A stretch of 64,000 nucleotides of DNA from Levilactobacillus tangyuanensis (GTDB lineage: Bacteria > Bacillota > Bacilli > Lactobacillales > Lactobacillaceae). Of this stretch, positions 60,000 through 64,000 are shown piece by piece (the first letter of the stretch is position 1; each line of letters opens with the position of its first letter). Location: NCBI RefSeq assembly GCF_003946545.1, contig NZ_RHOA01000001.1, positions 186,001-250,000 of the forward strand. Reading direction: 5' to 3'. The position numbers and the translations under genes are program-made. Below the pieces are notes generated by a model, which worked only from the letters and a program-made list of their open reading frames with translations, ran no database searches and was not told the origin of the DNA.

Positions 60000-60650
60000 T
60001 TAGTTAAGGTCGACAGCCGTCTTAATTGGCGTGTCGCCGTTAACAATTGAGATAACCTTAGGTAACTTTGCGGCGGGGTCAAGAACGGCCACGACCGTGG
60101 CCGCAACATCGGCACGGGTAATTTCCTTGGATGAACTCTCGGATGGATCGAGGGTAATCTTGCCGGTGGCGTCGGCGTCGGTTAGAATGCCTGGCCGAAC
60201 AATCGTGTAGTCCAAGTTGGTTCGGTGTTGTAACCATTGGTCGGCATAGTATTTAGCGACATAGTAAGGCCGAATACCAGATTTTTGCCAGAATGACCGA
60301 TCGTCGGTGCCAATGGCACTCACCAGAACGAATCGCTTAATCCCAACCTTTTCGGCGGCAATCATGGTCTTGATGGCCCCGTCGAGGTCGATATTTAAGG
60401 TCATGTCATCACCAGTGTTGCCACCAGATCCGGCAGTGAAGATGATGCGGTCGATACCAGCCATGTCGGCCGCTAGTTCCTCGACAGAGCCCATGAGATC
60501 GACGGTGCGGGCTTCACCACCGAGTGACTTCATGGTGGCTGCTTGAGCGTCGTTACGAACACTCCCATAGACCGTTTCACCCGTTGCTGCCAAGTCCTTA
60601 ACGATGAATTGACCCACACGACCGTGGGCGCCGATAACTAATGTCGTCAT
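60000..60650 (-). CDS. NAD(P)-binding protein, atypical SDR (NmrA/YwnB-like)
   Basis: 216 residues. It begins MTTLVIGAHGRVGQFIVKDL with an intact GxxGxxG cofactor loop. The SDR-a pattern continues with GIDRIIFTAGSGG, IKRFVLVSAIG, YYVAKYYADQWLQ and LDYTIVRPGILT. The Tyr-xxx-Lys of classical SDRs is shifted or atypical, so it may be a redox sensor or NAD(P)H-dependent reductase. AGGAGG is upstream. A monocistronic gene between malolactic enzyme and NDH-2. Confidence 0.85.
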   Translation of the reverse strand: MTTLVIGAHGRVGQFIVKDLAATGETVYGSVRNDAQAATMKSLGGEARTVDLMGSVEELAADMAGIDRIIFTAGSGGNTGDDMTLNIDLDGAIKTMIAAEKVGIKRFVLVSAIGTDDRSFWQKSGIRPYYVAKYYADQWLQHRTNLDYTIVRPGILTDADATGKITLDPSESSSKEITRADVAATVVAVLDPAAKLPKVISIVNGDTPIKTAVDLN

Positions 60651-60982
60651 TAAAAATCCTCCTATTCATAACTCAATTTACTATCTCTTACCATAATCTT
60701 TTTAATAAGAAAAATCAGTGATCACGACTTGACGGTGACTGTCCGGATGAGCGTGAAAACCTGATTAAACTCCTGAGACGATCAGTTAAAAAAGCGGTTT
60801 CTTAAAACTGGCTTTTCGGGTGATAAGCTTTATAATGAAGATAAATCTTCCCTACGGTTAGTTCTTTAAGCGCTCGTTCCTTTGGGGGGAGTGGGAGTTA
60901 GTGGCTAAGCAGTGCGATTAGTCAGAATGACATGAAGATAACTACTCGGGGAGAACTTCAAGAGAAAAGGGGTCGTTAAATA
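60651..60982. other. Intergenic region between the SDR gene and ndh
   Basis: 332 bp between divergent genes. TATAAT at 60831-60836 may be the ndh -10, with no good -35, giving a leader of about 140 bases with GGGGGGAGTGGGAG (60892-60905). No gene seen. Confidence 0.45.
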
Positions 60983-62188
60983 ATGGCAACGATTTTAGTT
61001 CTAGGTGGCGGTTACGCAGGGATGCGAGCTATCAAGTTCCTTCAACGCGAAGTTCCCAGCGAGGACCGGCTAATTTTAGTCGATAAGTCCGGGACCCATG
61101 CGGAAAAAACGAATTTACACGAAGTGGCGGCAGGGACGATTGCGCCCGGTCGGATTACCTACGAGATTAATGACGTGATCGGTCGTCGGGTTGAATTCAT
61201 CCAAGACGCGGTGACTAATGTGGATGTGGACCAAAAGCAAGTCACGTTAGCTAACCATGACCCATTGACCTATGATTACCTGATTGTGGCGTTGGGTTTC
61301 CAATCCGAAACCTTTGGCTTAAAGGGTGCGACTGAAAATGCCCTACCAATGGATGACTTGGAAACCTCCGAAGCCGTGTACCGGCATATCGAAGACAAGA
61401 TCAAGGGGTATGCGGACTCCAAGGATGATCGGGATCTGACGATTGCCGTGTGTGGTGCGGGCTTCACTGGGATCGAACTCCTGGGCGAATTGACCCAATC
61501 GATGCCGAAGCTTCAAGCCAAGTATAATACGCCCGCAATCAAGCTGGTTTGTTTGGAACGGGCAACCACCATTTTGCCAATGTTTCATGACAAGACCTTG
61601 GCGGACTACACGATGCGGTTCATGGCCAAGCACGATGTTGAAATGAAGTTAGGGTCCAACATTGCTGAAATCAAGCCGGGTGCCGTGGTCTACACCGACA
61701 GTGATGACGCTGAACACGAAGTAGCGGCGAACACCATCGTTTGGACGGTTGGGGTCAGCGGATCCCAAGTTATGGCGGATTCTGGGTTTGATCAACGCCG
61801 TAACCGGGTGGTTGTGAAGGATGATTTATCCCTGGAAGGCCACCCAGAGGTCTATATCATTGGGGATGTCTCCGCGGTGATGGATCCCGACAGCGGTCGG
61901 CCATACCCAACGACGGCCCAAATTGCTTTAGCCAGTGGAACCACCGCGGCTAAGAACATTGGCCTGGCCATTCGGGGTCGAGACACGAAGCCATTTGTTT
62001 ACAAGGCTTTGGGAACCGTGGCATCGTTGAGTGATCGTGATGGGGTTGGGGAAGTCTTTAGCACCAACCGTCCGGTCCGGGGGTACATGGCCTCGGCCTT
62101 GAAGAAGGTTATTACCGACCGATCCTTACTTGAAAGTGCCAAGGTTAGCACGTTGTTAGCCAAAGGACGCTTCGACTTGTATCACTAA
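60983..62188 (+). CDS. ndh: Type II NADH:quinone dehydrogenase
   Basis: 401 residues. N-terminal FAD motif ILVLGGGYAGMRAIKFL, internal NAD(P) motif IAVCGAGFTGIELLGEL, and the FAD-binding VYIIGDVSAVMDPDSGRPYPTT, split here in reading order. A C-terminal amphipathic segment would dock on the membrane. NDH-2 oxidises NADH and reduces quinone without proton pumping. With lactate oxidation and pyruvate oxidase it could regenerate NAD under oxygen. ATG 60983 follows AAAAGGGG. A terminator follows. Confidence 0.9.
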   Translation: MATILVLGGGYAGMRAIKFLQREVPSEDRLILVDKSGTHAEKTNLHEVAAGTIAPGRITYEINDVIGRRVEFIQDAVTNVDVDQKQVTLANHDPLTYDYLIVALGFQSETFGLKGATENALPMDDLETSEAVYRHIEDKIKGYADSKDDRDLTIAVCGAGFTGIELLGELTQSMPKLQAKYNTPAIKLVCLERATTILPMFHDKTLADYTMRFMAKHDVEMKLGSNIAEIKPGAVVYTDSDDAEHEVAANTIVWTVGVSGSQVMADSGFDQRRNRVVVKDDLSLEGHPEVYIIGDVSAVMDPDSGRPYPTTAQIALASGTTAAKNIGLAIRGRDTKPFVYKALGTVASLSDRDGVGEVFSTNRPVRGYMASALKKVITDRSLLESAKVSTLLAKGRFDLYH

Positions 62189-62305
62189 AATCGTTGCGAC
62201 AATGGCCCGATCCACCTCACGGCCGGCGTCGTTTCTGGTGAACAGGGGAATCACAATAACTAAACCTTTGAAAACCAGCGAATAAAATAGGTGAAATCCA
62301 TGAAA

Positions 62306-62339
62306 ACGCGGGAGCGACAAGTGATCCCGTGTTTTTTTT
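62306..62339 (+). terminator. Terminator after ndh
   Basis: ACGCGGGA (62306-62313) pairs with TCCCGTGT (62325-62332), one G.U, followed by seven T. Confidence 0.8.
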
Positions 62340-62373
62340 ATGGTAGAATAACTGATAAAAGGGATGAGCGCAG

Positions 62374-62898
62374 ATGTTAAAGAAGGATCTCTCGACACCG
62401 TTGGGCCCTGTCACGGTCATGACAGATGGCCGAGCCATCACGGGCTTGTGGTTTACCGATCAACAGCACTATGGGAGTACCTTGCCACGCCTGACGTTGG
62501 TCGGGGACAGTCCACTGTTTAAGGAAACGCAAACCTGGTTGAATCAGTATTTCGCAGGCGACCAACCGGCAATGACCCTACCCGTGCGGCCGGAAGGGAC
62601 CACCTTTCGCCAAACAGTCTGGCAGGTGTTACAGAGTATCCCATACGGACAGGTTAGGACCTATGGCGAAGTTGCCCAAGTGGTTAGTGATCAGGTTGGT
62701 CACGACGTCGGTGCTCGGTCGATTGGTGGGGCAGTTGGCAACAATCCCATTAGCTTGTTGATTCCGTGTCACCGGGTTGTGGCCGGCACCGGCGATTTAA
62801 CTGGCTATGCTGGCGGGCTGGACCGAAAGCGATCGTTGCTGGAACTGGAGGGGCAGCTCAAATCTGGTCAGGTACGGGTTGAACGAGTAACGGACTAG
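62374..62898 (+). CDS. ogt: O6-alkylguanine-DNA alkyltransferase (methylated-DNA--cysteine methyltransferase)
   Basis: 174 residues. The N-terminal domain is followed by the DNA-binding/catalytic domain with QVLQSIPYGQVRTYGEVA, GARSIGGAVGNNPISLLIP and the acceptor motif PCHRVV; the Cys accepts the alkyl group irreversibly. YAGGLDRKRSLLELE is typical of the C-terminus. Direct reversal of O6-methylguanine damage. ATG 62374 has a GGATGAG-type site. It is probably a single-gene unit. Confidence 0.93.
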   Translation: MLKKDLSTPLGPVTVMTDGRAITGLWFTDQQHYGSTLPRLTLVGDSPLFKETQTWLNQYFAGDQPAMTLPVRPEGTTFRQTVWQVLQSIPYGQVRTYGEVAQVVSDQVGHDVGARSIGGAVGNNPISLLIPCHRVVAGTGDLTGYAGGLDRKRSLLELEGQLKSGQVRVERVTD

Positions 62899-62922
62899 AC
62901 CCTTTTGAAAAAATTTTCATTT

Positions 62923-62977
62923 TCTGTCCTATTGTGCACAAAAGTATCGTACAATAGGACAGAGGTTATGCTATAAT
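62923..62977. promoter_or_regulatory. Double dyad and promoter upstream of the TetR gene
   Basis: TCTGTCCTATTGT (62923-62935) and ACAATAGGACAGA (62951-62963) are exact reverse complements around a 15-base centre. Within this lie two smaller dyads, TTGTGCACAA (62932-62941) and TATCGTACAATA (62945-62956), 14 bp centre to centre. A TGCTATAAT extended -10 follows (62969-62977), so a bound repressor would cover the -35 region. No T run follows, so it is not a terminator. Confidence 0.6.
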
Positions 62978-63193
62978 CAATGAAGTTGAAATACATAGTC
63001 CCATGATTGTTGATAGGCATAATAAGTATGAGTTAGTTGAAATTATTTGCCCTGGGGGGTTCCTTCTCACCAGAAGACGCGTATAATTTTAGCTAGCTTA
63101 GGCGATTTGTTAGGATTACTGACTTCCGGGGGGGACGTCAGCCAACGACAAATATTAATTTTTAATGGTGTGTGAATGATTGGAGGTATCACG

Positions 63194-63760
63194 ATGGCTG
63201 CATCAGAAACTAAGGAGCGAATTGCGGAGGCCTTGGCTTCGTTGTTGAACCACAATACATTTGATAAGATCACGGTTCGGGAGATTGCGGATGAGGCGGA
63301 AGTCCACCGCAAAACGTTCTATTACTATTTCGCGGACAAGTACGAGCTGTTAGCGTTTGTGTATGAGCACTTCATCGTTGAAGCGCCCCGACATGAACAG
63401 CCGTTAACGCTGACCTTAGAGAATTGGCGGCCGGCAGTAATTCAGGTGCTTGAACGAATTGCCGATCACTCAAAAATATTCTTGAATGCTTACCCCTATG
63501 ATGATGGGGTATGGCGTCGGACTATGAATGAATTTGTGGCTTCACGACTGTCAATCTTGTTGCATGCAATGCCGGAATACCGGTATTTAAAAGAAGATGT
63601 GATTGACACCTCAGCGGAGTTTATTGCTGCGGGTTCTCTGGGTATCATTAACAAGTGGGCGGACGGTAGTTTCACGGCCAGCCCACGAACGGTCTTAGAC
63701 CAAATCACAACCGCTAACCGGTTGATGAATGGGATCCTTGATCGTTGGAAACTTAGTTAA
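63194..63760 (+). CDS. TetR family transcriptional regulator
   Basis: 188 residues. Helix-turn-helix DKITVREIADEAEVHRKTFYYYFADK (split: ITVREIADEAEVHRKTF then YYYFADKYELL) at about 23-52, then an all-helical ligand domain resembling the TetR C-terminal group of DhaS-like regulators. ATG 63194 follows GGAGG. The predicted transcript starts about 210 bases upstream at the double dyad, leaving a long leader with a CTGAC/GTCAG hairpin (63119-63140). The target gene is probably outside the window or downstream. Confidence 0.88.
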   Translation: MAASETKERIAEALASLLNHNTFDKITVREIADEAEVHRKTFYYYFADKYELLAFVYEHFIVEAPRHEQPLTLTLENWRPAVIQVLERIADHSKIFLNAYPYDDGVWRRTMNEFVASRLSILLHAMPEYRYLKEDVIDTSAEFIAAGSLGIINKWADGSFTASPRTVLDQITTANRLMNGILDRWKLS

Positions 63761-63780
63761 TTAAGAAATCTATCTGTGGT

Positions 63781-63809
63781 CATCGACGTTATTTGTCGGT
63801 GATTTTTTT
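63781..63809 (+). terminator. Terminator after the TetR gene
   Basis: CATCGAC pairs with GTCGGTG (one wobble) and is followed by seven T. Confidence 0.8.
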
Positions 63810-64000
63810 GTGTCTAAACGAGCAAGACCAATTGGGACAAGGATCGCCAGCAACTTTCCCGGGAGTCGATCGGAAAGTATAAAATTCACAAACTTATTGA
63901 ACTTTTTATCACAATCAAATTGCTGGCATTCCAGTTTTAGGACGGGTATAGTTGCGCTTGTAAGGGGTTACATTGTGAAATGGCAATGGCCCTAAAAGGA
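63810..64000. other. Window end, no gene recognised
   Basis: A 61-codon frame here has no ribosome site and an unlikely composition. TGTAAGGGGTTACA (63959-63972) is a perfect-armed dyad one base away from the cre consensus and may belong to a gene beyond the window. Confidence 0.4.

Noticed and set aside
63810-63995. 61-codon frame at the window end
   Set aside because: TTG/GTG start without ribosome site, directly after a terminator, implausible sequence.
1-64000. CRISPR arrays, tRNA or rRNA genes, phage genes and complete insertion sequences
   Set aside because: None recognised on reading both strands. No transposase, integrase or regularly spaced repeat was found.

Overview
The window looks like a chromosomal segment of a Gram-positive lactic acid bacterium of the Lactobacillaceae. 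Strong AGGAGG-type ribosome sites, many TTG/GTG starts and short intergenic hairpins point that way. So do the gene families: oleate hydratase, pyruvate oxidase, malolactic enzyme, SEC10/PgrA-type surface protein, and DUF5776 and DUF3737 proteins. Base composition is near 50 percent G+C by eye, which would fit a Levilactobacillus-like species, but the species is an inference. I saw no rRNA, tRNA, CRISPR array, phage module or complete insertion sequence.

Layout. 1-6.8 kb: 3' end of an oleate hydratase gene, a MerR regulator divergent from an MDR oxidoreductase (19-bp-spacer promoter between them), pyruvate oxidase behind a 21-codon leader ORF, and a short UvrA-like ATPase. 6.8-10.8 kb: a secreted DUF5776 protein with a consensus cre site, signal peptidase I, a small gene behind a 34-bp perfect palindrome containing a LexA-type box, and a MarR regulator. 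10.8-18.7 kb: a GPH sugar symporter with a YagU protein, a second short UvrA-like ATPase, an unknown Cys-motif protein, a zinc-ribbon DUF805 protein, a tautomerase and a folded repeat element. 18.7-28.7 kb: several membrane transporters, a decayed regulator remnant, and the opuCABCD-type osmolyte ABC operon with a structured leader. 29-37 kb: DyP peroxidase, a PatB/MalY lyase overlapping a DUF3737 gene, a GT-C/GT2 glycosyltransferase pair, and purH. 37.5-47.5 kb: cell-surface functions (GH25 lysozyme, secreted protein, AI-2E family protein, a frameshift-split SEC10/PgrA surface protein, and an FtsX-like ABC pair). 47.8-54.8 kb: FAD-linked lactate dehydrogenase-type enzyme, MarR, PnuC, CorA, a MarR/DHA2 efflux pair and a small membrane protein. 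54.8-64 kb: a MITE-like palindromic element, a two-component system divergent from a small secreted protein, malolactic enzyme, an NAD(P)-binding protein, type II NADH dehydrogenase, O6-alkylguanine alkyltransferase and a TetR regulator with a double operator-like dyad.

How genes may work together. FAD-dependent lactate oxidation, pyruvate oxidase, NDH-2 and DyP peroxidase form a set that fits aerobic lactate-to-acetate metabolism with peroxide production and removal, although they are scattered. The glycosyltransferase pair probably decorates a wall polymer through a lipid-linked sugar. Regulator/transporter pairs are common.

The observations most worth following are the MITE-like element at 55.0-55.17 kb, the folded repeat at 18.5 kb, the split surface protein at 42.3 kb, the SOS-box palindrome at 10.03 kb, the two UvrB-binding-deficient UvrA paralogues, and several unannotated leaders and operators. 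No clearly new multi-gene system could be demonstrated from sequence alone.
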